From NCBI RefSeq assembly GCF_002159495.1, contig NZ_NFIT01000007.1:53959-117958 (forward strand): a stretch of DNA of 64,000 nucleotides, given 5' to 3'. The number at the start of each line of letters is the position of its first letter. Position 1 is the stretch's first letter. This document shows, piece after piece, positions 1 through 8,375 of the stretch. The translations under genes and the position numbers were made by a program. A model generated the notes under the pieces. It was not told the origin of the DNA. It saw nothing but the letters and a program-made list of their open reading frames with translations, and did not search any database. The DNA comes from Olsenella sp. An293 (GTDB lineage Bacteria; Actinomycetota; Coriobacteriia; Coriobacteriales; Atopobiaceae).

Positions 1-60
1 CGCAGGTCAGCGCCACGGCCGAGAAGAACGGGCGGGTTGGGAAGTGTACATACCCTCAAG
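1..60. repeat. Right part of interspersed repeat R1
   Basis: This stretch matches the right half of the element at 2684-2807. Both have CGCAGGTCAG near the start, then the word CGAGAAG(A/G)AC, then GTACATACCCTCAA. Here the left arm lies outside the window, so only part of the copy is seen. It ends about 100 bases before the VanZ-like gene and may hold part of that gene's leader. Confidence 0.7.
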
Positions 61-160
61 ACGAGGCCGACTCTTGCGAAACCGTAAGGGACTTCGATGG
101 CGGCGGGCACGCCTCTGGGGGACAATGGGGCCGCACGAAGAGACGAGAAGAACGGACGAC

Positions 161-1156
161 ATGAACCTCATCAGGCGCTTCCTCTCCGGGTACACGGACA
201 ACTTCCTCATGGCGCTGATGCTCTGGCCGCTGGCCTCGGCGGCGCTCACGCTGCCGATCCTGGCGTGGGTCTACCACCGCGACGGCCGGCTGCGGTTTGG
301 CACGGTGGTCTCCACCTACCTCGCCGTGCTCTACGTGCTGGGCCTGGGGTGCTTCACGCTCTACCCGCTGCCGAGCGGCACGTCTGGCCTCGGCATCACC
401 TACGGGGTGCCCTGGCAGCTGGACCCGCTCGCCTTCGTGGGAGACTTCCGGCGCGAGGGCGTGAGCACGCTGCCGCAGATCGCGTTCAACGTGGTGCTGT
501 TCATGCCGCTCGGCTTCATCGCGGGGCGCCTGCTGCGCTGGGGATTCTGGCGCTCCGTGATCGTGGGCCTGCTGGCGTCGCTTTGCATCGAGGCGGCGCA
601 GGGCACGGGACTCTTTGGCATCTACCCCTACGCCTACCGCACGGCCGACGTCGACGACCTCATCTACAACACGACCGGTGCGGCGGTGGGATGGCTGTGC
701 GCGGCGGCGCTGGCGCGGGTGCTGCCGCCCGGGGCGCTCGCCGAGGAGGGCGAGGTCACGCACGCACCCGGCTTCGTGCGCCGCTGTGTTGCGTTTTGGC
801 TGGACACCCTGCTCGTGACGCTTCTTTCGCTCGTGGTGGGCGGCACCATCGCCCTGGCGCTGGCGATGCTCGGCGTCTCCGAGGGCGTGCGCGCGCACGT
901 CATGGACGCCGTGCTCTACGCGGCGTTCGTGTGGGTGGAGCTCGTGACTCCCTGGCGCCACGGCGGGTCGACGCCGGGCGGCGCCTTCGTGCGCATGTCG
1001 TGCGAGACCCGAGAGCGCACGGGCGGGCGCAGGGCGGCCTTCTACGTGCTGCGCGTCGTGGTGCTGGGCGGGGCGTACTTCTTCTTCCCGCTGGCGTGGC
1101 CGATTCTTGCGCTCTTCTACCTGGTGATGCGAACGATGCCCTACGACCTTGTCTAA
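161..1156 (+). CDS. VanZ-like / RDD domain membrane protein
   Basis: A 331-residue membrane protein. The first half looks like VanZ: a hydrophobic start, FNVVLFMPLGF near residue 115 and DVDDLIYNTTGA near 165. The second half looks like an RDD domain, with RRCVAFWLD and GGSTPGG. VanZ proteins are linked to low-level teicoplanin resistance in some Firmicutes, but most chromosomal copies have no known role, so function is open. The ATG at 161 is chosen because upstream codons are not VanZ-like. There is no strong ribosome binding site, only GAGAAG within the dispersed 10-mer motif. It converges on the next gene with a 4-base overlap of coding ends. Confidence 0.85.
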   Translation: MNLIRRFLSGYTDNFLMALMLWPLASAALTLPILAWVYHRDGRLRFGTVVSTYLAVLYVLGLGCFTLYPLPSGTSGLGITYGVPWQLDPLAFVGDFRREGVSTLPQIAFNVVLFMPLGFIAGRLLRWGFWRSVIVGLLASLCIEAAQGTGLFGIYPYAYRTADVDDLIYNTTGAAVGWLCAAALARVLPPGALAEEGEVTHAPGFVRRCVAFWLDTLLVTLLSLVVGGTIALALAMLGVSEGVRAHVMDAVLYAAFVWVELVTPWRHGGSTPGGAFVRMSCETRERTGGRRAAFYVLRVVVLGGAYFFFPLAWPILALFYLVMRTMPYDLV

Positions 1157-1776
1157 GCCGCTGCGGAGAGAAGAACCGTCACGTACATGACGACGAGCGG
1201 GACCCACAGCAGAAGCTCCCAGGCGCGCCAGTGCGGCAGGACGCAGTCGTAGAGAAAGCCGCGCGGCGGGTCCGCAGCGGGGTCGCGTCCCTCGAGAAAC
1301 GTCACGAGCCGCGTCGCCGTGGGGAGGTCATGCTCCTTCACGAGGTGCCAGAGGCCAAACCAGCACGCGCCCGCCGCAACCGACACACCGGCCATGGCCG
1401 CATTCGCAACGATGGAGGCTGTCTCGGCCCCCGCGTTGTCCAGCGCCGCCCCCGTCACGGCCAGTGCCACCCAGAGGAGCACAAGAAGCCCGTAGCCCAC
1501 CAGCAGCACGATCAGGCGATGGCGGAGGTCCGCCTCGGCGCGCACGGCCTCGGCGCCCCTCTCGCCCAGAAGCTCGCCCGCCGTGGTTCCCAGGGCCCCG
1601 GCCACGAGCGCGAGGCTCTGCACGTCGATGAGGGTCTTTCCCGTCTCCCAGTTGTTTACGGTCTGGCGTGCCACGTAGGCGCGCCCGGCCAGCTCGCCCT
1701 GAGAGATGCCCGACGCCTCGCGGAGCTCTCGGATGCGGGCACCGATGACCTGTCGCGATGTACGCTGCTCGTCCAT
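1153..1776 (-). CDS. XRE-family regulator with membrane segments
   Basis: A 207-residue protein. Residues 10-65 form a Cro/CI-type helix-turn-helix (SQGELAGRAYVARQTVNNWE). Three to four hydrophobic segments follow (about 88-110, 120-150 and 187-205), so it is probably a membrane-tethered DNA-binding protein. This HTH-plus-membrane design recurs at 52904-53935, and the cut HTH at 57859 has the same signature. The start codon is preceded by TGAGGAGGCAAC, a good ribosome binding site. Target genes are unknown. Confidence 0.88.
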   Translation of the reverse strand: MDEQRTSRQVIGARIRELREASGISQGELAGRAYVARQTVNNWETGKTLIDVQSLALVAGALGTTAGELLGERGAEAVRAEADLRHRLIVLLVGYGLLVLLWVALAVTGAALDNAGAETASIVANAAMAGVSVAAGACWFGLWHLVKEHDLPTATRLVTFLEGRDPAADPPRGFLYDCVLPHWRAWELLLWVPLVVMYVTVLLSAAA

Positions 1777-1926
1777 GTTGCCTCCTCAGGGCAAGCATAC
1801 CCGCACATGAGGCGATGACGACCGAGGATCGGGCGGGCACCCTGTCCAAACCTTTTGACATGCCCGCTGAACTGGCATGGAGCAGGAAAAGCTCAAAGGA
1901 GGCCGCCACAATTTGAACCGCTGAAG

Positions 1927-2145
1927 CCGTCGGGGCTCCTGGGGACGTGGGGTGTTTCGCTTTTGGCGAGGTCTGTGTGGCAGCAGAGACGGACCGCATT
2001 ATCCACGACGTTTCTGACCAAGATCATCTGGCGAAACACACGCTCTTTGATTGGGAGTGCGTCGAATTAAGAAGGGGACCTTCCATTCGCTGCACAAACC
2101 TCGCCAAAAGTGACACACCTCACGTCCCCAGGAACCCCGACCGCC
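1927..2145. repeat. MITE-like element with about 50-bp inverted ends
   Basis: The gap 1777-2165 has no gene. Most of it is an imperfect inverted repeat: about 1927-1978 pairs with about 2090-2145. Both arms carry CTGGGGACGT and TTTTGGCGAG in opposite orientation. The 110-base centre has no credible reading frame. The outer arms include the GGGGAC word found in the other palindrome families of this window. No transposase is present, so it would have to be moved in trans, if it moves at all. Confidence 0.65.
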
Positions 2146-2165
2146 TTGAAGGCCGAAAAGGCATG

Positions 2166-2663
2166 CTAATTTGATTGGCGCGCTGGCTGCGCGAGGGATG
2201 CAAGAGCGTCGCCGGCCATGCGATAGACCGTCCAGTCGCTCATGGGCTCGGCACCCATCGCGAGGTAGAAATCGATGCTCGGGCGGTTCCAGTCGAGACA
2301 CCACCACTCGAGCCGGCCACACCCGCGCTCCACCGCAATCTGCGCGAGCCGCTTGAGGAGCGCCTTTCCGTAGCCCTTGCCGCGGTGCTCGGGACGGACG
2401 TAGAGGTCTTCCAGGTAGATGCCCGCGCGACCGAGGAAGGTCGAGAAGTTGTGAAAGAAGAGGGCAAACCCCACCTCGCGACCGTCTTCCAGCGCAAAGA
2501 CCACCTCGGCGCGCCCGCGGTCGAAGATCCACTCCTCGAGCGTGGGCTCGTCCGCCACGACCTCGTCGAGCATGCCCTCGTAGTCGGCCAACTCGCGAAT
2601 GAACTGAAGAATCAGCGGCACGTCTGCGCGCTCGGCTTCCCTGAACTGAGGTTTCTCGCTCAT
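2166..2663 (-). CDS. GNAT-family N-acetyltransferase
   Basis: A 165-residue protein with the GNAT fold that transfers an acetyl group from acetyl-CoA to an amine. Motif A is clear as RPEHRGKGYGKALL near residue 94. WCLDWNRPSIDFY near 125 resembles the diamine/thialysine acetyltransferase branch (SSAT-like), so a polyamine or small amine substrate is possible but unproven. The ATG at 2663 has AGGAGG 7 bases upstream. A longer frame reaching 2807 runs through repeat R1 and is rejected. Confidence 0.88.
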   Translation of the reverse strand: MSEKPQFREAERADVPLILQFIRELADYEGMLDEVVADEPTLEEWIFDRGRAEVVFALEDGREVGFALFFHNFSTFLGRAGIYLEDLYVRPEHRGKGYGKALLKRLAQIAVERGCGRLEWWCLDWNRPSIDFYLAMGAEPMSDWTVYRMAGDALASLAQPARQSN

Positions 2664-2683
2664 CTCTGACCTCCTGACGTCCT

Positions 2684-2807
2684 TTGAGGGTATGTACGGT
2701 GCGCATACCGGATATGTACAGTACACCCCGAGGTCCTTCTCGCAAAGTCGCAGGTCAGAGGCACAGGCGAGAAGGACGAACGGGTCGAGGATCGTACATA
2801 CCCTCAA
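2684..2807. repeat. Interspersed repeat R1, full copy with inverted ends
   Basis: The element is bounded by TTGAGGGTATGTACG (from 2684) and its inverted copy ending at 2807. Inside, GTCCTTCTCG at 2733 and CGAGAAGGAC at 2768 form a second inverted pair made of the dispersed 10-mer motif. The right half matches bases 1-60 of the window. It lies between the acetyltransferase start and the end of the GTPase gene. Confidence 0.7.
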
Positions 2808-2811
2808 TGGT

Positions 2812-2836
2812 TCAAAAGGGGACAGTCCCCTTTTGA
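2812..2836. repeat. GGGGACAGTCCCC palindrome, AAAAGG type
   Basis: A 25-base palindrome with core GGGGACAGTCCCC and arms TCAAAA/TTTTGA. It starts one base after the stop codon of the GTPase gene on the minus strand. It could act as a terminator hairpin or be a REP-like mobile palindrome. The same family recurs at least a dozen times in this window. Confidence 0.85.
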
Positions 2837-2837
2837 C

Positions 2838-4865
2838 TCATTTCGAGAAGAACGCGGCGTCGGCGGGGCGGTACGGGCGCAGGCGCGCGGGGTCGACCTC
2901 GGTGTGCGCGTGCGCGGACACGTCGTACCACTTGACCGTGTGACCGGCACCGTGGCTGCAGAAGACGGAGTCCGGCGTGTTGGGGAGGTCGGCCTCGGGA
3001 TCGTAGGCCGCCGCCGCGACGACCTCGTCCGCGTTGTGGCAGGGGCGGTATCCCGCGAGCTCGAGCGCCAGGCGCCCGCGCCCGCCCGTGTAGCGCGCGA
3101 CCTCGAGCGCGTACTCCCCCACCTCGGAGGCCGGCACCTCGCCCACGACGCGCACCACGTCGCCCGTCGCGACCGGCGGTTCGAAGACGGCGGCCATGCG
3201 CGTGAGGTCAGTGAGCGCGCGGCCCACACGCTCGGCCGGCACCGCGAGGCGAAAGCGGTACCACGGCTCCAGCAGCTCGCACTCCTCGCGCTCGCGCGCG
3301 CCCATGAGGGCCTGGCGGACGGCGCGGTAGGTGGCCTGGCGAAAGTCCCCGCCCTCGGTGTGCTTGGGGTGGGCGCGACCGGCGAGCAGCGTGATGCGCA
3401 CGTCGGTGAGCGGTGCGCCCGTGAGCGGCCCCAGGTGGTCGCGCTCCTGCGCGTTGGTGAGGATGAGGCGCTGCCAGTTGAGGTCCAGGTCGTCCGTGGA
3501 GCAGCGCGTGCCAAACTCGACGCCCGAGCCGCGCGGCAGCGGCTCCACGAGCAGGCGCACCTCGGCGTAGTGGCGCAGCGGCTCGAAGTGGCCCACACCC
3601 TCCGCGGGCGCGGACAGGGTCTCCTTGTAGAGGATGCCGCCGGGTCCGAAGGTCACGGCAAACCCGTGGCGCTCGCGCAGGAGCGCGGCGACCACGTCCT
3701 GCTGGACCTCCCCCATGAGCTGCACGTGGATCTCCTGGAGCTGCTCGTGCCAGGTCACGCCGAGCATCGGGTCCTCGCTCGCGAGCTCCCGCAAGGCCCG
3801 AACGAGCGCGGAGACGTCCGCCCCGGGCTCGGGGATCACCTGGTAGGACAGGACGGGCGCGAGCACCGGGCGCTCGCCGGCGGGCTCGGCGCCGAGGGGG
3901 CTCCCGGGCACCACGCGCGTGAGGCCCGTGACGGCGCAGATTCGCCCCGCGGACACCTCAGCGACGGTCTCAAAGCTCGCACCCTGGTAGAGGCGCACCT
4001 CGTTGACCTTCTCCTGCCACGTGACGCCGCGGTCGCTGCCCGCGAGCTGCATCTTGGCGCGCAGCGAGCCGCCCGTCACCTTCACCCAGGCGAGCCGCTC
4101 GCCGCGGGCGCCGCGACCCACGCGGTAGACGCGGGCCGCAAACTCCGTGGGCCAGTCCTTCTCGGCGATGAGGCGGGAGACGCCGTCGAGCAGCTCGCGC
4201 ACGCCAACGTCGCGCAGCGCCGCGCCAAAGAAGGAGGGGAAGACCCCACGGGCGGCCACGATGCGCGCAAGCGTTGCGGGAGCAAGCTCGCCGCTCTCCA
4301 GGTACTCGTCCAGAGCCGCCTCATCGCTTGCGGCCGCCTCCTCCGTGGCCGCCGGGTCGCCGGCGAGCAGCGCCTCGGCGTCTACGCAGCCCGGCGAGAG
4401 GCGCGAGGAAAGCTCGGCGAGAAGCTCTTCTAGCCCGGGGTTTTCCAGGTCGCACTTGTTCACGAAGACGAAGGTCGGGATCGAGTGGCGCTCGAGCAGC
4501 TCCCAGAGCGTCTCGGTGTGGCCCTGGACGCCGTCGCCCGCGCCCACCACGAGGATCGCGTAGTCAAGGGCCTGCAGCGTGCGCTCTGCCTCGGCGGAGA
4601 AGTCCACGTGGCCGGGCGCGTCCACGAGCATGAGGTGGGCGCCGCCCCAGTCGAGCGCCGCGCTGGACGAGAAGATCGTGATGCCGCGCTCGCGCTCCAT
4701 GGCGTCGGTGTCGAGGTGCGAGTCGCCGCTGTCCACGCGGCCGGGGTTGCGAATGGCGCCCGCGGCGGCGAGCATGGCCTCCGCGAGCGTGGTCTTGCCC
4801 GCGTCGACGTGCGCCAACAACCCCACGACCGCCTGCCTCACGCGATGCCTCCCCTTTTCTGCCAT
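2838..4865 (-). CDS. Translation GTPase, tetracycline ribosomal-protection type
   Basis: A 675-residue EF-G-like GTPase. It has G1 AHVDAGKTT near residue 18, G3 DAPGHVDF near 82 and G4 NKCD near 137. Domains II to V follow and the tail has PDSVFCSHGAGH. Length and domain order fit the TetM/TetO/OtrA ribosomal-protection family, which displaces tetracycline from the ribosome. G4 NKCD instead of NKxD with I/M, and the chromosomal setting, leave open a house-keeping paralogue. The start MAEKGR at 4865 is chosen because the upstream 45 codons are not conserved-looking. It is divergent from an ABC-F gene, another class of ribosome-protection factor. Confidence 0.85.
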   Translation of the reverse strand: MAEKGRHRVRQAVVGLLAHVDAGKTTLAEAMLAAAGAIRNPGRVDSGDSHLDTDAMERERGITIFSSSAALDWGGAHLMLVDAPGHVDFSAEAERTLQALDYAILVVGAGDGVQGHTETLWELLERHSIPTFVFVNKCDLENPGLEELLAELSSRLSPGCVDAEALLAGDPAATEEAAASDEAALDEYLESGELAPATLARIVAARGVFPSFFGAALRDVGVRELLDGVSRLIAEKDWPTEFAARVYRVGRGARGERLAWVKVTGGSLRAKMQLAGSDRGVTWQEKVNEVRLYQGASFETVAEVSAGRICAVTGLTRVVPGSPLGAEPAGERPVLAPVLSYQVIPEPGADVSALVRALRELASEDPMLGVTWHEQLQEIHVQLMGEVQQDVVAALLRERHGFAVTFGPGGILYKETLSAPAEGVGHFEPLRHYAEVRLLVEPLPRGSGVEFGTRCSTDDLDLNWQRLILTNAQERDHLGPLTGAPLTDVRITLLAGRAHPKHTEGGDFRQATYRAVRQALMGAREREECELLEPWYRFRLAVPAERVGRALTDLTRMAAVFEPPVATGDVVRVVGEVPASEVGEYALEVARYTGGRGRLALELAGYRPCHNADEVVAAAAYDPEADLPNTPDSVFCSHGAGHTVKWYDVSAHAHTEVDPARLRPYRPADAAFFSK

Positions 4866-5032
4866 GCCGTTTTTCTCATCATAGCTTGACGGGCGCGCGC
4901 CTCGCGAGCATACTGGCGCCAACGGCCGAGCGGGGAATGGGCCTCGCAGCGCGGGTGGCGCCGCCATCGGACCGAGGAGAGGCACGGGAAGCGTGGGCAT
5001 TCGCTAGACATCTTTCGCCAGAAAACCCGAGG

Positions 5033-5061
5033 TGACGAAAAGGGACTGTCACTTTTCGTCA
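5033..5061. repeat. Palindrome of the GGGAC family in an ABC-F leader
   Basis: A 29-base palindrome with arms TGACGAAAAG and CTTTTCGTCA around GGACTGTCA. It lies directly upstream of the GAGGAG ribosome binding site of the ABC-F gene, so it would be transcribed as a hairpin in the leader. Whether it regulates translation or is just a REP copy cannot be told from sequence. Confidence 0.75.
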
Positions 5062-5073
5062 GAGGAGATGTCT

Positions 5074-6570
5074 ATGCAACTGATGCTTTCCGGCGTCACG
5101 TACGCCTATCCCGCCGCGCTCGAGCCCGTCATCAACAACCTCACCATAACCTTCCCCGAGGGCTGGACCGCCCTTCTGGGGGACAACGGCTGCGGTAAGA
5201 CCACGCTGGCCAAGATCGCGTGCGGCCTCATCGAGCCGGACGCGGGGTCGCTCACGCGCGACCTCGTCTGCGCCTACGTGGCGCAGGACGCCGACGAGCC
5301 GCCCGCAGCCCTCGCCGACTTTGCCCTGGACTACGGGCGCGAGGCCCGCGAGCTGCGCGAGAGCTTCCGGATAGCTGACGACCTGCCGTGGCGCTGGGAC
5401 GAGCTCTCCTTTGGCGAGCGCAAGAAGCTGCAGGTGGCGGTCGCGCTCTGGAGCCGGCCGGACGTGCTCGTGGCGGACGAGCCCACCAACCATCTCGACG
5501 AGGGCGCCCGCGCGGAGCTGGGGGCGGCGCTCGCGCGCTTCCGGGGCATCGGGATCCTCGTGAGCCACGACCGCGACCTCGTGGACGCGCTCGCCGCGCG
5601 CTGCGCCTCCTTCGAGTCGGCAGGCGTCGTCGTGCGCCCGGGCGGCTACAGCGCCGCGCACGCGCAGGCGGAGCTCGAGCGCAGCTCCGCGGCAGCCGAA
5701 CGGCAGAGCGCCAAGCGCGAGCTCGCACGCCTCGCAGTCGAGAAGGACAAGCGGGCCCACGAGGCGGCGCGGGCGGACGCGCGACGCAGCAAGCGAAACC
5801 TGGACCCGCGCGACCGCGACGCTCGCGGGCGCATCGACCTTGCCATCTTCACCGGCAAGGACGGTCAGGCGGGCCGCCTCTCGTCCCAGATGGACGCGCG
5901 CCTGGCCGCCGCGCAGAAGCGCCTCGCCGCCGCGCGCGTGCAGAAGCGCTACGACGGCGACATCTGGATGGACGCCGAGCCCGCGCGGCGGCGCACGGTG
6001 CTGCACGTGCCCGCCATGACCATCCCCTGCGGCCCGGAGGGCACGCTCGAGATGCCCGAGCTCTGGGTGGGGAGCACCGACCACGTGGGCGTCGTCGGTC
6101 CCAACGGAGCCGGCAAGTCCACGCTCCTCGCGCACTTGCGGGTCCTTCTCGCCCGGGCAGCGAAGGCGGGACTCGCCCTGGAGGTGCTGGACATCCCGCA
6201 GGAGCTCCCGGCAGACGCCCGCGACGCCGCGGTCTCGCGCGTGTCGGGCCTGGCGTCGGCCGAGCGCGGGCGCGTGCTCTCCACGGTGGCGCAGCTCAAC
6301 TCCGACCCGGACCGCATCCTCGAGGGCGGGCGCACAAGCCCCGGCGAGCTGAGAAAGCTGCTGCTCGCCGAAGGCATCCTGCGCCGCCCCGCGCTCATCG
6401 TCATGGACGAGCCGACCAACCACCTTGACCTGCACTCCACCGAGGCGCTCGAGCGCGCGCTCGCGGCCTATCCCGGGGCGCTTCTGCTGGTGAGCCACGA
6501 CCGGCGGTTCCTCGACGCCTGCACCAGCCGCACCTGGGAGGTCCGCGACGGCCGCGTGCGCGAGAAATGA
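5074..6570 (+). CDS. ABC-F family ATP-binding protein
   Basis: A 498-residue soluble protein with two ATP-binding cassettes and no membrane segment. The first has GDNGCGKTT, LSFGERKKLQ and DEPTNHLDE. The second has GPNGAGKST, SPGELRKLLLAEG and MDEPTNHLD, each followed by SHDR. A charged linker lies near residues 195-260. ABC-F proteins act on the ribosome as translation factors or antibiotic-protection factors. The start at 5074 has GAGGAG 7 bases upstream; an ATG at 5068 is too close to it. A palindrome sits in the leader and another at the 3' end. Confidence 0.88.
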   Translation: MQLMLSGVTYAYPAALEPVINNLTITFPEGWTALLGDNGCGKTTLAKIACGLIEPDAGSLTRDLVCAYVAQDADEPPAALADFALDYGREARELRESFRIADDLPWRWDELSFGERKKLQVAVALWSRPDVLVADEPTNHLDEGARAELGAALARFRGIGILVSHDRDLVDALAARCASFESAGVVVRPGGYSAAHAQAELERSSAAAERQSAKRELARLAVEKDKRAHEAARADARRSKRNLDPRDRDARGRIDLAIFTGKDGQAGRLSSQMDARLAAAQKRLAAARVQKRYDGDIWMDAEPARRRTVLHVPAMTIPCGPEGTLEMPELWVGSTDHVGVVGPNGAGKSTLLAHLRVLLARAAKAGLALEVLDIPQELPADARDAAVSRVSGLASAERGRVLSTVAQLNSDPDRILEGGRTSPGELRKLLLAEGILRRPALIVMDEPTNHLDLHSTEALERALAAYPGALLLVSHDRRFLDACTSRTWEVRDGRVREK

Positions 6571-6597
6571 GTCAAAAGGGGTCTGTCCCCTTTTGAC
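6571..6597. repeat. GGGGTCTGTCCCC palindrome between converging genes
   Basis: A 27-base palindrome with arms GTCAAAA/TTTTGAC. It fills the whole gap between the ABC-F stop codon and the sensor kinase stop codon, so it serves as a shared 3' hairpin for two converging genes. The kinase that ends here has lost its C-terminal domain (see the next entry). Confidence 0.85.
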
Positions 6598-7584
6598 CTA
6601 CTTAAACGCGGCGGACATGATGCGCGAGGCACACTCGTCGAGCTGCCGTGCCGCGTCGGCCACCACGGCGGCCGCGGCCTCGGCGTCCGGGCCCGTGGCC
6701 TCGCCCCGCGCGAGCAGCTCCGCGTTGGCGCTCACCACCGTGAGCGGCGTCTTGAGCTCATGCGCAAGCTGCGTCACGGTCTCGCGGCGCTCCTCCTCGG
6801 CCCGCCAGCGCGCGTCGAGCGTCTCGCGCAGCGCCGCCCGCATGCGCTCCATCGCCGCGAGCAGGTCGTTCACCTGGCGCACGTTGGAGCGGCCCACCGG
6901 GGAGTCGAGGTCGGAGGCCTCGATGCGCGCCGCCGCCTCCGCCGCCGGCCGGAGCTTGCGCGAGATCACGTGCGCGGCCCAGGCGCCCACGCCCACGATC
7001 AGCGCCGCACCCGCTCCCGCGCAGGTCCACCCCAGCTGCACCAAAACGTTGGGCCGGCTGTCGCGCAGCTCGCGCGTGGCGTACTGCGGCAGGTTCTGGT
7101 ACGCGAGAAGGACGATGGTGCCGTTGTCGAGCCGGGCGTACCGGTAGTGGTGCACGGCGCTTCCCCAGATGTCGTAGTAGCGCGGCAGCTCCTCGACGTG
7201 CCAGCCGGGGGCATCGGAGCCCTTGAGGCTCTCCGCCACGGAGTAGAGAATCGAGCCCTTGTCCCCAAGGTCCGTCGCGAGCTCGTTGCCCTTCTCGTCA
7301 ATCAGCAGGTACCAGTACGCCGAGGGTATCGCCTCCGGATCGAACTCGTCCTGCGCGGCAAGCCTCTGCAGCACCTCCTCGACGTGCTCGGAGCCGTAGT
7401 CAGCCGGGTAGACCTCGCCCGACCGCAGCATCCCCCTGAGCGAGACCTGCGCCCAGAGCACGATCGCCAGAAGCCCCACGATCACGTACACGAAGTAGCG
7501 ACCGACCACAAAGCCCATCGGCAGGCCGCGCCAGGCGCGCCGCCCCGCGGCGGCGCTGGCCGTATCCTTGCTCACAGCTGCCAT
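6598..7584 (-). CDS. Truncated sensor histidine kinase lacking the ATPase domain
   Basis: A 328-residue protein. It has a membrane segment near 25-45, an outer domain to about 155, a second membrane segment, a HAMP-like linker and a HisKA box LAHELKTPLTVV with His275. It stops 53 residues after that histidine. The HATPase_c domain (N, G1 and G2 boxes, about 110 residues) is absent, and the stop codon lies next to a palindrome. It could accept phosphate from another kinase or be dead. The start overlaps the response regulator gene by 13 bases, so the two are co-translated. Confidence 0.85.
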   Translation of the reverse strand: MAAVSKDTASAAAGRRAWRGLPMGFVVGRYFVYVIVGLLAIVLWAQVSLRGMLRSGEVYPADYGSEHVEEVLQRLAAQDEFDPEAIPSAYWYLLIDEKGNELATDLGDKGSILYSVAESLKGSDAPGWHVEELPRYYDIWGSAVHHYRYARLDNGTIVLLAYQNLPQYATRELRDSRPNVLVQLGWTCAGAGAALIVGVGAWAAHVISRKLRPAAEAAARIEASDLDSPVGRSNVRQVNDLLAAMERMRAALRETLDARWRAEEERRETVTQLAHELKTPLTVVSANAELLARGEATGPDAEAAAAVVADAARQLDECASRIMSAAFK

Positions 7585-8246
7585 TTGTATCCCACCTTCC
7601 AGACGGTTTCGATCGGGTCCACCCCGGCGGCCGCGAGCTTTCTGCGCGCGCGGCTCACGTGCATCGAGATGGCGTCGTCGCCCGCGACGCTCTCCCAGCC
7701 GAGCACGTGCTCGCGCAGCTGGGAGCGCGAGAACACCTGCCCAGGGCGTCGGGCGAGAAACTCGCAGATCTCGTACTCGGTGGCGGTGAGCGGCACGACC
7801 TGCCCGCCCGCCTCGATCTGCTTTGAAGCGAGAAGGACGCGCAGCTCCGTGCCGCCCGCGTCAAAGGCGAGCGCGCTCACGCGGGGCCGGCGCTCACGGC
7901 GCAGGTGCGCGGCCACCTTGGCGCGCAGCTCGTCGACCCCGAAGGGCTTGCGGAGGTAGTCGTCCGCGCCCAGGCCGAGGCCCAGCACCGCGTCCTTCTC
8001 GGCAATGCGCGCCGTGAGAAACAGCACCGGCGCGTCCACGCGCGAGCGGATGGCCCGCAGCAGCTCAAAGCCATCGAGCCCCGGCATCATGACGTCAAGG
8101 ATCAGCAGGTCGTAGCGGTCGAGGCCCATGCCCGGCACGCGCGCAGGGTCGCACACGGACGTCACCACGTGCCCGTCGAGCGCAAGCACCCGCTCGAGCG
8201 TCTCCGTGATCGCCCGCTCGTCGTCCACCACCAGAATCCGCGCCAT
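7572..8246 (-). CDS. OmpR/PhoB-family response regulator
   Basis: A 224-residue two-domain regulator. The receiver domain has the acidic pair D8-D9, phospho-acceptor D51 (ILDVMMPG), T78 in LFLTAR and K100 in LRKPFG. The C-terminal winged helix has EFLARRPGQVFSRSQL and MHVSRARRKLAAAG. All key residues are intact, unlike the partner kinase. It is the first gene of a two-gene operon. Two palindromes of the AATTGGGG type lie in its upstream region. Confidence 0.92.
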   Translation of the reverse strand: MARILVVDDERAITETLERVLALDGHVVTSVCDPARVPGMGLDRYDLLILDVMMPGLDGFELLRAIRSRVDAPVLFLTARIAEKDAVLGLGLGADDYLRKPFGVDELRAKVAAHLRRERRPRVSALAFDAGGTELRVLLASKQIEAGGQVVPLTATEYEICEFLARRPGQVFSRSQLREHVLGWESVAGDDAISMHVSRARRKLAAAGVDPIETVWKVGYKWQL

Positions 8247-8314
8247 CGCCGCCCCCTCTCTCGTCTGGGGACAGCGTATCAGGCCCGTCTAACGGTTCCC
8301 TAACGGGTTTTGTA

Positions 8315-8335
8315 AATTGGGGACAGTCCCCAATT
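8315..8335. repeat. GGGGACAGTCCCC palindrome, AATTGG type
   Basis: A 21-base perfect-arm palindrome in the gap between the response regulator start and the SdpI-like gene end. A second copy lies 19 bases further on. The region also contains the promoter for the two-component genes, but no clear promoter boxes were assigned. Confidence 0.85.
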
Positions 8336-8354
8336 CGCATAAAAGATTTCTGTT

Positions 8355-8375
8355 AGTTGGGGACAGTCCCCAATT
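8355..8375. repeat. GGGGACAGTCCCC palindrome overlapping a stop codon
   Basis: A second AATTGG-type copy, with one arm reading AGTTGG. On the minus strand the repeat begins at the TAA stop of the SdpI-like gene: CTG TAA ATTGGGG. The stop codon is therefore part of, or directly abuts, the repeat, as at 14813 and 31734. Confidence 0.85.

Noticed and set aside
56..1207. 383-codon open frame antisense to the VanZ-like gene
   Set aside because: His/Arg/Ala-rich composition of a GC-rich shadow frame; the facing frame has a coherent membrane-protein pattern.
2904..4433. 509-codon open frame opposite the translation GTPase
   Set aside because: Shadow frame without any motif; the GTPase frame has all G-boxes.
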